NCBI GenBank assembly: GCA_014084085.1
Contig: NPFB01000032.1
Span: 275,713-339,712 of the forward strand
Reading direction: 5' to 3'
Source of the DNA: Hondaea fermentalgiana
Taxonomy: Eukaryota; Sar; Bigyra; Thraustochytrida; Thraustochytriidae
Length of the DNA stretch: 64,000 bases
This document shows positions 41,801 to 52,277 of the stretch, in pieces. How positions within the stretch are numbered: position 1 is the first letter of the stretch; the number at the start of each line of letters is the position of its first letter. The notes under the pieces are model-generated. The model made no database searches. It had not been told where the DNA came from and was given only the letters and a program-made list of their open reading frames with translations. Position numbers and translations under genes: made by a program.

Positions 41801-44800
41801 TAACAGCCTTTGGAGCGTCAATGTACGCAACTGGGACTCGGCTTCGTATGGCCCTGGCCCATCACGAGGCGCACCTGCGAGGCGGCATGATTACAATGCA
41901 GGCTTCAGCTGTCTCAGGTTTTGCATCGCTCTTTATTCGCGCATCAGCTCCGATGTGCCTTCGCAATGAGTCTCGGAGCAAGCTTCATTTCCGCTGCGGT
42001 GACGAGGTTGTCTCTGTCGATCAAGGCGCGAGCGTCCCCGTGGCATGGTGGCCAAAATCTTCGCTGGGTAGTATCGAGGATGATGATTTCCATATGATGG
42101 AGCTTTGTCTGGGACGGGAGTGCATTGGCCAGGATGAAGAAACCATTGCCTGGTCATCCCCGCTCCCGCTCAGTGATGACGACCAGCACATTGTTGCCAT
42201 TCCTGTGCTCGAGAGTGTCAAAGACGCCGAGCACGCTGCGTGGGTTTCACAATATTGGTGCGACATGTCACGCGAGGAGGACGGACGTCTTATCATTACC
42301 ACAAGGGACAGAATTATGGTGCACAATCGCATGAAGGGGCCGCCTGTGCGGTTGCGCGTTGAATCACCATTTTCCGAGGCTCTCGACTTTGTTGAGATTG
42401 CCGAGAGTGAGGCGTGGTCACCCATGAGCTACTTTTGCGATGTGAGTGCTGGTACGCTCCCCGGGCTCGCGAACAAGGAGGAGGAAAAGGATGGTGTACA
42501 GACAGAGTCTGCATCACGCTCGGATGGGTCCAACACAACAAGGCCGGCCAGTGAGCGTCGCTCGAGTGGGTTCTCAACGTGGATTCTTAACCGATCTCAA
42601 CGTTCTGCGTCCGCTAGTTCGGTGAGCAGCCTGCTGGGCTTGGGAAGTGGGCTCGGGGCCAGTCAGTCAGGGTCGAATGCGAACTCAGAGGCGGGCGATA
42701 GTCCTGAGCAGAAGTTACTCAGTACTGTACTGAGGCTTAACACAACCGCAGCGCCCGGCGTTTGGACAGAGCCGATTCCAGTATCCTCTTTGGATATTGC
42801 ACAGGGCTGGAAACAGCTCGTGCAGCTGCACGTGGGGCCAACACATGTGGAGACTATCACATGCATCTGCAATGAGGTCGACGGGGTCGTCCACGTTGTC
42901 CTTCAACGCGAGACGCAGCCAGAGTGTATTGTGATGAACAAATCGGCAAATTTTCTCTCGGTTGGCTTGGGGAACGCATCGCAACAGCACAAATGGACAA
43001 GTGGTCAAGCTCGGGGCTCATGTTGGGGACTCTATCTTGCCCCCAAGCACAGCGCGACCGTGAACTGGCTCGCGCTTTCGCAGCGTGTGCGCAAGCCCTT
43101 ATTCGAAGTGATGCGGCAGAATGTAGATGACAGCACGAGCGAGTATGCTGGCGGAGAAATGGTGCCCGCTGCAGAGACGATTCTTTCAAGCGCAGCGGCC
43201 TCTCCTCAAGCGCGGGGGCGGATGAGTCCCGTCGTCATGGATGGGCCAGCTGTTCAGGAGGAGAGCCTTGGCGATGAGGACGACCCCGCCAAGCTTGCGA
43301 TGCAACTCCACGTGAGTCTGGCTCGCCAACGGCTTGTGCGCGACGAGTACTTGTGCGTTATTGAAGAAGATGATCCGGCATGGCTTCGCAAACCTTCCGA
43401 GGTCTTTGAAGGTCAGCAACGAAAGGATAGACTGTTGCTGTTCCAACGCCACAAGTTTACGAATACCGGTCTTGGATCGTGGGATGGCGTTGTTCGCGAA
43501 ATCGACACTGGCAGTGCGCTAGAAATGGACGACAAGACACAAACTGGCAAAGCTGTGCCATCAGTCAAGGTCGAAACCCGATTCTTGCAGCGCGAGACAG
43601 GTACGAAAATATTACCATTGGAGCGCTATCGCGTAGTAATGTCACGGCCGCATGCCTGGTGGGAAATCTCCGTGCATGACGTGAACAGTGCTCCAGCGTT
43701 GGATTTGCAAGCAGGCGCCAAGGATGCAGGGTCTCTGGGCGAGATCGAGACGACAGACGGAGCTGATGTGCAGTCCTCGTCTCTCGACGATGCGGGCTCG
43801 TCGAGTTACGTGAAGACCAAGAGTTTGCAGGTCCTGGCCACGGTGTCGGATCTCGAGGTGTGTCTTTTTGATCAGTCGTTGGAGACTGTGCACTTGCGTG
43901 TAGCCGGAGTGGAGGTGTCTCACATTATGCAAGAGTCTCGCGCTTCAGAATCATGGCGCGAACTGAGTGTGCAACACACCACGGCTGGCCGTGCGCAATG
44001 GATTCAAATGGACTCATTTGTTCCGGAAAGTGAAATTCCCGTGGTGATGCACTTTGTTGAGTCCGAGGATGACGGGGAAACCGAAGTGGCTCTGTGCAAG
44101 TTTGGCTACAATGACCCCCGGAGCGCCGCGAAATCGTTCCGCGAAGCATGGGCCGTGCGGGACCGTGTCTTGGCTGGTGCATCTTGGACGGAGGTAACTT
44201 GTGCAGGGCACAAGTTGCCGAAGCAATTTGGAAAGGTGCACCTGCGTCTGGCTCCCCTGACTGTTGCAGTGGAGGACGCACTGTTGAAGCGACTGGCCTC
44301 GTCGCTAATGCCCATTGCTGCGACGCTTATTGCGCAGCAAAAGTTGTTGGCCTTACGAAAGGGCAAATATACCGAGGTAAAAGCCAAGTCGGTCTGCCCT
44401 ACGCAGCTCGTCGATGTGGATGACCGCATATTCATCGAGAATCTGGTGATTGGCGAACTAAGTGTGATTGCCACCGTGCGCACGACCACGCTGCCAATGT
44501 TTGTGGGGATTGATCGTACCCCGCTCCGCTTTTCAGAGGTGTCTCTGGTCCGCGTATTTGAAGGTGCCAAGGCGCTGCGAAACGAGCTGGCTGCAAACTA
44601 CATCGCGGACGCCTTGCTGGGATCTCCGGCCCTTTTAGGGTCGCTCGAGATTTTAGGAAATCCTGTGGGCTTTGCGAGGTCTGTTGGCGCTGGTGTTTAC
44701 GACCTTGTCTTTCAGCCCTTGAAGGCAATTCGACACGGGTATGGGCCCGGTGGGATCTTGCGCGGCGTGGCGCGAGGCTGGAGCTCGCTTTTGATTCATC

Positions 44801-45825
44801 TGAGCGAGGGCGCGCTGATGAGTGTGTCAGGCTTTAGTAACAGCATTGCTCGCAATTTGGATCGCCTCTCGCTTGACGCAGCGTATGCAACGAGGCGCGA
44901 GCAGATGCGGCGCCGGCGAACTCACTCGTCTGGCGGGGCGCGGGCGCTCTCCATGCGTCTTGCTGTGGTCCTGCGGGAGGCGCTCAACGAACAAGAGGAA
45001 AATACCGGATACTGGGTCGGTGGGAGGGACGCCGACGAGCAAGCAAGTTTCCGAGAGAGTCATGGCAATGGGCAAGGCAGTAGCAGCCAGGAACAGGTCA
45101 CCTTGCGGCACTTACGAGATTTTTCGGTTGGCCTTGGCGGTCCACGTGAATCGATGCGTTATGGTACTGCGAGAGGTCTTGCTCGCGGCGTTGTCGGTCT
45201 CGGCCAGGGCATGTTTGGTGCTGCAACGGGTATTGTGGTACAGCCCTTTGAAGTGGCCTCTCAGCAGGGGTGGGGAGTCGGCAGCGTCTTGCAAGGTGTT
45301 GGCCGCGGTCTCCTGGGCGCTGTGACAAAACCAATTGGAGGCGCTGCAGACCTGGTAGCACAAACCTCGGGCGGCATCATGCAGGACGTTGGCATTGGCG
45401 CGGCAGCAGGTCCTCCGATTATGCGTGAGCGGAGCATGCTCACGTCAGCGCCTCACCACGCTTTGCGCTTTGATTGGAAGCTCTTACCTCAGCATGAACG
45501 ATATGTGCACCACGAGCGCGCGCAGCAGCAGTACGGGTCTGCTCCGCACGTGCAGCGACGTCTTGTGCTCGTGGTCGTCACCACCGAGGCATTTCGTTTG
45601 TTTAGCGTCCTTGATGGTACGGATACTTTGCCGATTCTGGATCTTGCGTGGCCCCAGGTGGCTGCGCTCGATTCCTCGTTTCGAGATCCTTTGGTCCTGT
45701 CTGTGCGTGTTGAACCGGGGGCCGGGCGGGATCTTGTTTTAGTATTTGCCTCGAAGCAGGATCGTAGATTGTTGGTCAAGGAAGCGGTAACTCTCCAGCG
45801 TCATGCGCGAGCGATATCCCGCTAA
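31750..45825 (+). CDS. VPS13B: VPS13 family bridge-like lipid transfer protein, VPS13B-like
   Basis: One exon of 14 kb encodes about 4691 residues; the exact length is uncertain because of a gap in a poly-Ala tract. VPS13 proteins form a long hydrophobic groove that moves phospholipids between membranes at contact sites. The N-terminus is a Chorein domain (residues 1-110). Its LELRLDVLQESLKIP and FIKELRIQIHWTKL segments resemble VPS13B (LDVLxxxLK, ELRIxxxWTKL) more than VPS13A/C/D. Long beta-rich regions follow, broken by Ser/Asp/Glu-rich loops (~350-420, 510-580, 2820-2850, 3050-3130). The VPS13 adaptor-binding-like region lies around 2900-3600. Near the C-terminus (~4470-4550) is the Gly-rich amphipathic segment GVGRGLLGAVTKPIGGAADL, typical of VPS13/ATG2 C-terminal modules. 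The starting ATG directly precedes LSDYLLGPLKRYL, as expected. An F-box-like segment occurs at residues 1664-1697. Confidence 0.92.
38638..38840 (+). repeat. In-frame (GCA)n poly-alanine tract spanning an assembly gap
   Basis: GCA repeats run from 38638 to the gap and resume after it to 38840, encoding about 17 Ala on each side. Both flanks read in the alanine frame across 100 N, so the true sequence is probably one long (GCA)n tract of unknown length. Confidence 0.9.
38689..38788. other. Assembly gap (100 N) inside the VPS13B-like gene
   Basis: Exactly 100 N lie between two identical trinucleotide runs. The gap size is probably a placeholder. Confidence 0.98.
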
Positions 45826-46580
45826 CGTTGATTGCGTGAGGGCCTGCAACCATAACTCATCATATGCCTGCGTTTTGAGGCGTTTTTCTTTGCTTTTCTT
45901 TTTGGACCTCGGATGTGTGTGTCTGTGTGTCTGTGTGTCTGTGTGTCTGTGTGTCTGTGTGTCTGTGTGTCTGTGCGTGTGGTTCGTATTCGTGTGTTGT
46001 ATACTCTGAAGTTCGCGGCCCTGGAATAGGAAAGCAGGCACAGCAGCTGTGAAGAAGTGGAGGATTGGTGATTTACAGGTTGCGATCTTTCTCACCCAGA
46101 CTATCGAGTAAGTGTCTCGACCTTGAATTGGTGATCATTACTCTGATTTCCATAACTAAAACAACAAACGTGGTATGTCTCACAAACCTGCATTTTCAAA
46201 AGCATTACTATTCTAGGTAAGGAAGTTTGGTGATGGGGTGGGTGGCCAGGGAAGAAGGGCTGGACGCAAGCTTTTTTAGGGAAACACGATTGCCTGCAGG
46301 TTTGTCGACGATGTGTTGAGTGTCCCGCGTGCCCGTCCTCTTTTGTGTGGATATTCTTTTGGGAGAAATTTGGACGAGACGAAGGAGTGACGCACGATAC
46401 TTTTTTTTGTTCTGTTTTTTGTTTTGTTTTTTTGCCCTCTTTTGCTCTTTTTTTGGGGGGGGAGAAGGGCTGGGAGGGGACAGGGGAACAAATTGAGACG
46501 AGTTACGAGAACCTTTGACTTCGGATCTGAACGTGACGCGGCGGCGCCATATTCACAGGAGCCAACAAAATGGCAGGAGA
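45826..46580. other. Convergent spacer between the VPS13B-like gene and DHCR24
   Basis: Both flanking genes end here. Contents are a CTGTGTGT octamer array (45914-45980), AT-rich sequence at 46120-46220, and T-rich then G-rich tracts at 46400-46470. No gene and no RNA were recognised. Confidence 0.6.
45923..45970. repeat. (CTGTGTGT)6 octanucleotide array
   Basis: Six exact copies, with partial units from 45914 and to about 45980, in the convergent spacer downstream of the VPS13B-like gene. Confidence 0.92.
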
Positions 46581-48185
46581 TCAGTCAAGCTTCTTGTCAC
46601 CAGCTTTTGCCTGCCAAAAGTTCATGGCGCCCTTGCAGACCTTCTCGTAGACCTGAGGAAAGAAGTCGTTGGGGTCAACCTTTTGCTTCATCTTGTCGTA
46701 GTGTGCATGGTTGAACATCTCCCTGAACTCATCGCGGCTGAGGTAGCTGGTGGCGTAGAGCATCTGGCTACCATTGGCTTCGGTGACATACTTTTCGACA
46801 GCCCGAGAGGACTTGATAACATCAAAAGGCTTCTTCTCGAGGCAGGGGCGCGGGACACCGTAGGCGCCGAGATCGACATACATCTCGTAGCCCTCCTTGT
46901 TGGGCTTGTTGGGCTTGCGAAGAAAGTGGCGGTGCTCCGTGGTGGCGTCGCTGTAGTCGTACTGGCGGTAGGGGCAGATCCAGAGGGGGTAAATTTGGTA
47001 GTGCGTGTCAAAGACATCGAGCGCCTCGGAGGTCTTTGAGATAGGCACGAGCATGTCCTGGACAATGTGCTGCTCCTCGTAGGTCTTGCGAATGGCCTCC
47101 GTCTGCGTGAGTTTAAGCAGGGCGACCGAAGGTGTGAACCATCCGAGGAGGGCGCGGTAGAGCGGATGGTTGCCAAAGGGGATGATCTGCTCGAGCTCCC
47201 AGAAGATGGCCGAGGTCCAGCGGTGGAAGAACTGGCGGACGGGGATGTACTCGACGTGGGGCTTTTCGGGCGAGGAGATCTCGAGCATCTTCTCGACGTG
47301 CTTGAAGTACCAGGGTTTGTACCAGCGGCCGATCTTGTTGATCTTGTCCTTCTCGACGGCATCTTCGTCGACCATATCGGAGGTCATGACTACCATTGTC
47401 TCGGATGAGTAGGCGATGCACTCGACAAAGTCGGGCGGGATGTCCATGCAGGAGGCCTTGGTGAAAAGCTCGAGGCCCTGCTTTTTGTTGTGGCAGCCGC
47501 GGTACTCGATGCGGATATAGGGCTTGCAAGGGATGACCTTGATCTTGCAGGAGACGAGGAAGCCGAGCGTGCCGTACGACCAGGGGAGCGCGTCGAAGAG
47601 GTCGCGGTTCTGGGTCTTGCTGCAAGTGACGACCTCGCCGGAGGCGAGGATGACCTCGGCCTCGATGACGAACTCGTCAAAGAGACCAAATTTGTGCGAG
47701 CTGGCCTCAATGCCGGTGCCCATGAAGAGACCTCCGACGGTGAGGTCGTCCATTTCGGGGAGCACCGGGATGGTGTAGCCGCGGGGAATGAGGTAGTGGC
47801 TAAGCTGGCCCATGTTGACCATGGGCTCGACATGGACATAGCTTTCGGTTTCGTTAAGCTCGAGGATGTCGTACATGTTAATGGAGATGTTGGTGGCCAC
47901 CTTTTTGTACGGCCGCAGACTGAGCGAGATGGAGAGCCACCCCCCGCGCGCGGTGCACAGCTTGGTGCCGGGCGGGGCGTTGGTCGTGGCGTCACGGACC
48001 TGAGCGGAGGCTTCCTGCACACGCTGTTTGTGCAGCTCTGGCGCGGAGTACAGCGCCATGATGAGCCACGAGCGCAGTGCGAACATGATGTCCCAGACCA
48101 CGCTCACGGGCATCAGGAAGACTGTCACGAAGATGCCCCGCTGCTCCGTCATGAAGTTCACCGCCATGTCATAGAGGAAGCCCAT
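46581..48185 (-). CDS. DHCR24: Delta(24)-sterol reductase (DHCR24/DWF1 family)
   Basis: The protein is 534 residues with ATG at 48185. DHCR24 uses FAD and NADPH to reduce the side-chain double bond of sterol precursors in the ER membrane. An N-terminal hydrophobic stretch (residues ~18-48, IFVTVFLMPVSVVWDIMFALRSWLIMALYS) is the membrane anchor. The FAD-binding (VAO-type) domain follows, with PVLPEMDDLTVGGLFMGTG and SHKFGLFDEFVIEAEV near 140-185, nearly as in plant and animal enzymes. Further conserved blocks are DALPWSYGTLGFLVSC, WYKPWYFKHVE and MYVDLGAYGVPR. The length (human 516) and completeness support a functional enzyme. A GCAA/GCGA repeat directly precedes the ATG. The gene implies sterol synthesis, or at least modification of 24-unsaturated sterols. 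Confidence 0.97.
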   Translation of the reverse strand: MGFLYDMAVNFMTEQRGIFVTVFLMPVSVVWDIMFALRSWLIMALYSAPELHKQRVQEASAQVRDATTNAPPGTKLCTARGGWLSISLSLRPYKKVATNISINMYDILELNETESYVHVEPMVNMGQLSHYLIPRGYTIPVLPEMDDLTVGGLFMGTGIEASSHKFGLFDEFVIEAEVILASGEVVTCSKTQNRDLFDALPWSYGTLGFLVSCKIKVIPCKPYIRIEYRGCHNKKQGLELFTKASCMDIPPDFVECIAYSSETMVVMTSDMVDEDAVEKDKINKIGRWYKPWYFKHVEKMLEISSPEKPHVEYIPVRQFFHRWTSAIFWELEQIIPFGNHPLYRALLGWFTPSVALLKLTQTEAIRKTYEEQHIVQDMLVPISKTSEALDVFDTHYQIYPLWICPYRQYDYSDATTEHRHFLRKPNKPNKEGYEMYVDLGAYGVPRPCLEKKPFDVIKSSRAVEKYVTEANGSQMLYATSYLSRDEFREMFNHAHYDKMKQKVDPNDFFPQVYEKVCKGAMNFWQAKAGDKKLD

Positions 48186-48186
48186 C

Positions 48187-48236
48187 TTGCTCGCCTGCTC
48201 GCTTGCTTGCTCGCTCGCTTGCTCGCTCGCTTGCTT
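48187..48236 (-). repeat. GCAA/GCGA tetranucleotide tract in the DHCR24 leader
   Basis: In gene sense this is a ~50-base run of GCAA, GCGA and GCAG units ending almost at the start codon. It matches the leader of the phosphotransferase gene in kind and position. Confidence 0.8.
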
Positions 48237-48629
48237 GGTCCTCTCGCTGGCTCCACGTTCTCAGTCTCGCTGCTCCAGCGAGCCTTTCCCCTCTCTGCCG
48301 CGGCTCGCTCTTGCCCTGCCTGGCTGGCCTCGCGTCGCGCTTGCGCCGGCCGCAACTCGGCGTCGGCGTCGACCTCCAATCTGCTCTGCTCTGCCCTGCC
48401 CTGCCCTGCTCTGCCCTGCTCTGCTGCGTCGCCGCGTCCGCGCGGTCGGTCGCCTCCCGGGCATCCTCCTGCTGCCGCCCTTCCTCCCGCACGCGCACGC
48501 TTGGCACGCCGCGGCCGCTCCCTCCCTCCCGAGTGCGCAATCAGATTGGCATGTGCACCGCGCCGTTCACAGACAGACGGGCAGAGACGCACAGAGCGCT
48601 TCTCTTCTGGCTGGCTGGCTAGCTGCAGC

Positions 48630-48636
48630 TAGTATA
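48630..48636 (-). promoter_or_regulatory. TATA-like element upstream of DHCR24
   Basis: In gene sense it reads GGTATACTAGC, 445 bases before the ATG. It differs from the TATAGTA seen at other genes by one base. Support is weak. Confidence 0.25.
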
Positions 48637-49040
48637 CCAGCGACAGGATGGCGTGGAAAGGATGGAATGGAATGGCACGGGATGAAATCAGCCCCGCTTC
48701 GAGGCCTGCCTCGCAGAGCTCGGCTTCCTTGTGACGGACCCCGTCCACCTCGCGCGGAATGGAGAGGAGCGCCAAGAAAGCCTCGCGTCGTTCTGTCAAG
48801 GTGCGCGTGTGCGCGTGTGCACGACGCTTCGGATGTATGGAGGGAGGGAGGGTGATGATGATGCCAGCTGGCCTTGATTGAGGCCGGCCACAAGGCCCGA
48901 AGCGGTGGTTACGTCACCTTCCCGAGCTTCCCATCCTCGCCGGCGCCTCGTACCTTTTGGTCCCTCCGCGTCGCCTCCTCGCTCCCGTCCGTCAGAGCGC
49001 AGCCTGCCTCCCCCTCCCAGTCTGCGTCCGCGTCGGCCTC

Positions 49041-49070
49041 GTCTCGTCTCGTCTCGTCTCGTCTCGTCTC
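49041..49070. repeat. (GTCTC)6 pentanucleotide repeat
   Basis: Six perfect units in the divergent spacer between DHCR24 and RNase T2. Confidence 0.92.
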
Positions 49071-49651
49071 GCTTCGTCCGGCTCGAGCGTCGCCATCATC
49101 ATGATCGCGCGCGTGCCGCTCTCCTCCTCTCGCCGTACTTGCAGCTGCAGCAGTGCAGCAGCCAGGCCTAACTGTAAACATGTGTGCTGCCTCCTTTCGC
49201 TTCTTGAGCTGTCTGCGTCGGATCGCTCTGTCAAATGACTGCCCGACCGACCGCCTGCCAGACCGTGTGCGCGGCAGGGCCGCAGCCGGCGGTCCCGTGT
49301 CGCTGCGAGGAGGAAGTCCCGCGCCGCGCGCCCGCGGAGGAGAGGACATGGCCTGATGCCGACGCCGCCGCCATCATCGCGCTTCCTTCCTTCCTTCCTT
49401 CCGTCTCCAGGATTTTTTTTATTACGAATGAAATAAACGCAGCCTAGCCTGCCTCCTGCAGCGGGATCCAGAGCGAGGCCGAGGACGCCGAGGAGGCGGC
49501 GGCGATCGTGTGTGGACAGCGCGCGGAAGGCGAGCGAACGTACGACTTGCTTGCTTTACTTGCTGTTGCTTGCTGTTGCTTGCTTGCCTGCTTGCTTGCT
49601 GCGCTGCGCGCGGCATGGTGGGCATCGCGGCGTGGGCCTCTGTGCCGGGAA

Positions 49652-49675
49652 GGCAGGCAGGCAGGCAGGCAGGCA
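49652..49675. repeat. (GGCA)6 microsatellite
   Basis: Six GGCA units in the upstream region of the RNase T2 gene. Confidence 0.9.
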
Positions 49676-49922
49676 GCAAGGGGCGATGATGGCGGTTAGG
49701 ACGGAGACTATTCCTCGCTGTTGAACCCGTTGCTAGATACGCAACGACGAACGAAGCGCGCGAGGCGAGGAGGGACACAGCCTGCTGCAGGCAGCGCGAA
49801 GAGTAGGCAGACAAACGGGCGCGCTCGCGCGCGCACGCACGCGCGCACGCACGGTCGTTTGCGATTCGGTGTGGCACGAAGAAGAAACAAAGGTTACACG
49901 CCGAGGACAGAGGAACTTGAAG

Positions 49923-50654
49923 ATGGCCAGATACGCGCACCTTGTGGCGCTCGTCCTGCTTGCGCTCGCGCAGGCGAAGACAGTGCAGGCCGGATGCGAC
50001 TCGCGCGGAGACGGCTCATTCGACTTTTTCATGATGGCCATCCAGTGGCCGCCCGAATTCGAGGTCCCAAGAGGCTGGTTCTCTCTGCATGGTCTGTGGC
50101 CTTCGCGCTTCGGCACACAGACAGCGAACACGTACCCTTGCGAGTGCTCGTCCGAGGCTTTTGACAAGGACTCTCTCAGCGATGACGTGCAAATGGAAAT
50201 GCGCAAGTTTTGGGGCACGCTCATTGGGCACAACTCGAATGAGCACTTTTGGTCGCACGAGTGGTCCAAGCATGGAACGTGCTCGGCCATGTCGCAACCC
50301 ACGTACTTTAACAGCACCCTCGATGCGCGTGCAAGATATGATCCTCTACGCGCCTTTGAGGCGGCCGGGATCAAACCCTCTGATACGGACTCCTTTGACG
50401 CAGAGACGCTCGAGGCGGCATTTCAGGCCACCTACGGCGTCAAGCCGATGCTCGGGTGTCGCAATCGCAGTGGCCGCCAGCTCTTGTCCGAAATGGGTCT
50501 CTGTCTCGACAAATCGCTCGCAATCAGCGAGTGTCATTCCTCTGTGACGCGCATCCACGACGAGGTCAACAACTGCCACACGAGTCGACCCATCTGGTTT
50601 CTGCCCCCTGATTCTGTCCGCGATTCCGCTCCGATTGCTCAAGAAGAAGCCTAA
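49923..50654 (+). CDS. RNASET2: Secreted RNase T2 family ribonuclease
   Basis: The protein is 243 residues from the ATG at 49923, where a signal peptide begins (ARYAHLVALVLLALAQAKTVQA). The in-frame sequence upstream lacks an ATG and does not look like a leader. RNase T2 enzymes cut single-stranded RNA through a 2',3'-cyclic phosphate in lysosomes, vacuoles or outside the cell. Both active-site blocks are present. The first is FSLHGLWPS, giving the first catalytic His. The second is FWSHEWSKHGTCS, giving the catalytic Glu, Lys and His. Cysteines around ANTYPCECS, GCRNRSG, MGLCLDKS and SECH can form the usual disulfides. The length matches the family (230-260). No ER-retrieval or vacuolar signal was recognised. 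RNA scavenging is the likely role. Confidence 0.95.
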   Translation: MARYAHLVALVLLALAQAKTVQAGCDSRGDGSFDFFMMAIQWPPEFEVPRGWFSLHGLWPSRFGTQTANTYPCECSSEAFDKDSLSDDVQMEMRKFWGTLIGHNSNEHFWSHEWSKHGTCSAMSQPTYFNSTLDARARYDPLRAFEAAGIKPSDTDSFDAETLEAAFQATYGVKPMLGCRNRSGRQLLSEMGLCLDKSLAISECHSSVTRIHDEVNNCHTSRPIWFLPPDSVRDSAPIAQEEA

Positions 50655-51089
50655 TTGCGAATTCTAAGGAGCGAGTTGCAAAAAAGAATGTTGTGGAAGA
50701 GGAAGACGTACGCTTTTTTGCTCCGCGGGCTATTACCATGATTGCCTTTGAAGCTGAAAGCAAGAAGCTCAGTCTTCCTTCAAGGAGGGCCGGGTCAGAA
50801 AAACTCGGTGCAGTCGCGCGCGCGTCAAGGATAAGATAAGGAATGTATGGTAACAAGAAATGGCCCATCTTTTTCAGCCTGCCTGCCTACCTACCTATCT
50901 ATCTGACAGTCAGTTTGTCTGCCCGTTTGTAGTAAAGTCAGCGAGTTCCTAAGAAAAAGGCTTTTTGCACATAATTCGGACGTATCGTCACGTGCCGAAA
51001 ATAAAAAATCAGGTCTCGTTGTCGTTTTTGTCAATGTGAAATAAACAAATCAATTTTTGGGCCTTGTACTACGCAATAAAAGTCCAAAT
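50655..51089. other. Convergent spacer between RNase T2 and RPIA
   Basis: It contains the 3' UTRs of both genes. A CCTG to CCTA to TCTA tetranucleotide stretch is at 50880-50905, and AATAAA words near 51042 and 51073 could serve the forward gene as poly(A) signals. Nothing else was seen. Confidence 0.5.
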
Positions 51090-51815
51090 CTAGGCCGAGA
51101 GACCGGCGTTGCGAGGCGTGCGCGTCGTCACGCTTCCGTCCTCCTGGCCAAAAAACACCTTGACGGCCATGCCGACAAAGAGACCGGTGCAGACAACTCC
51201 AGGAATGCCGTTCAGCTGGGCTTCAAGCTTGGCGGGGTCCTTGATCTGGCCAAAGTGAGCATCAATAATGAGGTTGCCATTATCCGTGACGCAAGGGCCA
51301 GCCTTGGCCTTGGCCATGCGCAGCGTCACCGTCTCGGCCGACATGGCCTTGAGCTTGGCCATGATGGGCACGTACGCGATAGGGATAACCTCAATGGGGA
51401 TGCCCTTGAGCCAGGCCTCGCCGAGTGCCTTGGAGTCCTTGCGATAATCGGCGCAAATGACCAAGGTCTTGGCGCACGACGCCACGATTTTCTCCTGCGT
51501 CTGGCAGCCGCCGCCGCCCTTGATAAGGTTCAGGTCATCGTCGACCTCATCAGCGCCATCGATGGCCACGTCAAGCTGGGGATGATTCTCCAAGTCGGAG
51601 AGCGGCAGGTTATTCTCAGTGATGAGCTGCTTCGCCTGGAACGAAGTTGGCACGCAGACAACCTTGAGGCCCTCCTCCTTGACGCGCTCTGCGAGCCGCA
51701 CAACGCCGTACGCAATGGTCGACCCGGACCCGATGCCCACGGCCATCCCATCCTTGACGAACTCGTCCACGGCGGCACGCGCCGCGAGATCCTTGGCCTT
51801 CTCCACGCCCGCCAT
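51090..51815 (-). CDS. RPIA: Ribose-5-phosphate isomerase A
   Basis: The protein is 241 residues from the ATG at 51815. The frame is open far upstream into the divergent promoter, but that sequence has no family similarity and MAGVEKAKDLAARAAVDEFV is a typical start. The enzyme interconverts ribose 5-phosphate and ribulose 5-phosphate in the non-oxidative pentose phosphate pathway (and Calvin cycle where present). Family blocks in order: VGIGSGSTIAYGV (phosphate loop), DVAIDGADEVD (catalytic Asp), NLIKGGGGCQTQEKIVA (catalytic Glu), DNGNLIIDAHF, and GIPGVVCTGLFVGMA near the end. GCQTQ replaces the more usual GALTR at the substrate loop. No targeting peptide was seen, so it is probably cytosolic. 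Confidence 0.96.
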   Translation of the reverse strand: MAGVEKAKDLAARAAVDEFVKDGMAVGIGSGSTIAYGVVRLAERVKEEGLKVVCVPTSFQAKQLITENNLPLSDLENHPQLDVAIDGADEVDDDLNLIKGGGGCQTQEKIVASCAKTLVICADYRKDSKALGEAWLKGIPIEVIPIAYVPIMAKLKAMSAETVTLRMAKAKAGPCVTDNGNLIIDAHFGQIKDPAKLEAQLNGIPGVVCTGLFVGMAVKVFFGQEDGSVTTRTPRNAGLSA

Positions 51816-52277
51816 CTTCGCTTCTTCGAGTTCTTCTTCTCCGAGCGTCGCGTCGCCGCGTCTCTCCGCCCGCTCGCCGCAGCTCTCGCGACTCTTGCGC
51901 TCTGCTCTGCTCTGCTCTGCGCTCGAGCTGGGACTGCACCACCGATTCCGATTCGCCACTGTGCCGCGCCCGCGCCCACTGTGCGGAGGCCCATTCTCCA
52001 CTTCGCGCGCCGCGAATCTCCACTTGCGCGCGGCGGCCCAAGTCGGGCACGCCGCAGCCAACCACGCGCGGAAGAGACACACACAAAGACAGACAATGAC
52101 AGACAGACAGACAGAGAGACAGAGAGACAACGCGCGAGGCCAGTCCTGCGCCGCCAGAACCAACCGCGCGGCTGGGCTGGCCCGGGACCGAGACCGGAGC
52201 TGCAGCGCGCACGGGCGGCGGGGCGGAGAAGACCAGGCGGGCAGGGCCGGCCGCCGGGCTGCAGAGGGAGCACCAGG
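51816..52277. other. Divergent promoter between RPIA and the Bud20-like gene
   Basis: This 462-base region is shared by both genes. It holds CTCTG repeats (51897-51925) and an (ACAG)n/(AGAG)n stretch (52093-52130). No TATA-like word was found, unlike several other promoters in the window. Confidence 0.55.

Larger units (their letters stand above)
48186..49922. other. Divergent promoter between DHCR24 and RNase T2
   Basis: About 1.7 kb of leader and promoter. Repeats are CTTG/CTCG at 48187-48236, CTGCC/CTGCT at 48385-48425, (GTCTC)6 at 49041-49070, CTTG and TTGC runs at 49548-49600, and (GGCA)6 at 49652-49675. A TAGTATA word (sense TATACTA) is at 48630-48636, upstream of DHCR24. A small hairpin, CGTTGC and GCAACG around a seven-base loop, is at 49728-49746. 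No gene was supported. Confidence 0.55.

Noticed and set aside
45914..45980. Regular repeats that could suggest a CRISPR-like array
   Set aside because: A simple octamer microsatellite without spacers, in a eukaryotic genome.
47490..48632. 380-codon forward open frame across DHCR24
   Set aside because: Antisense to a well-conserved DHCR24 coding region; its second half lies in microsatellite leader.
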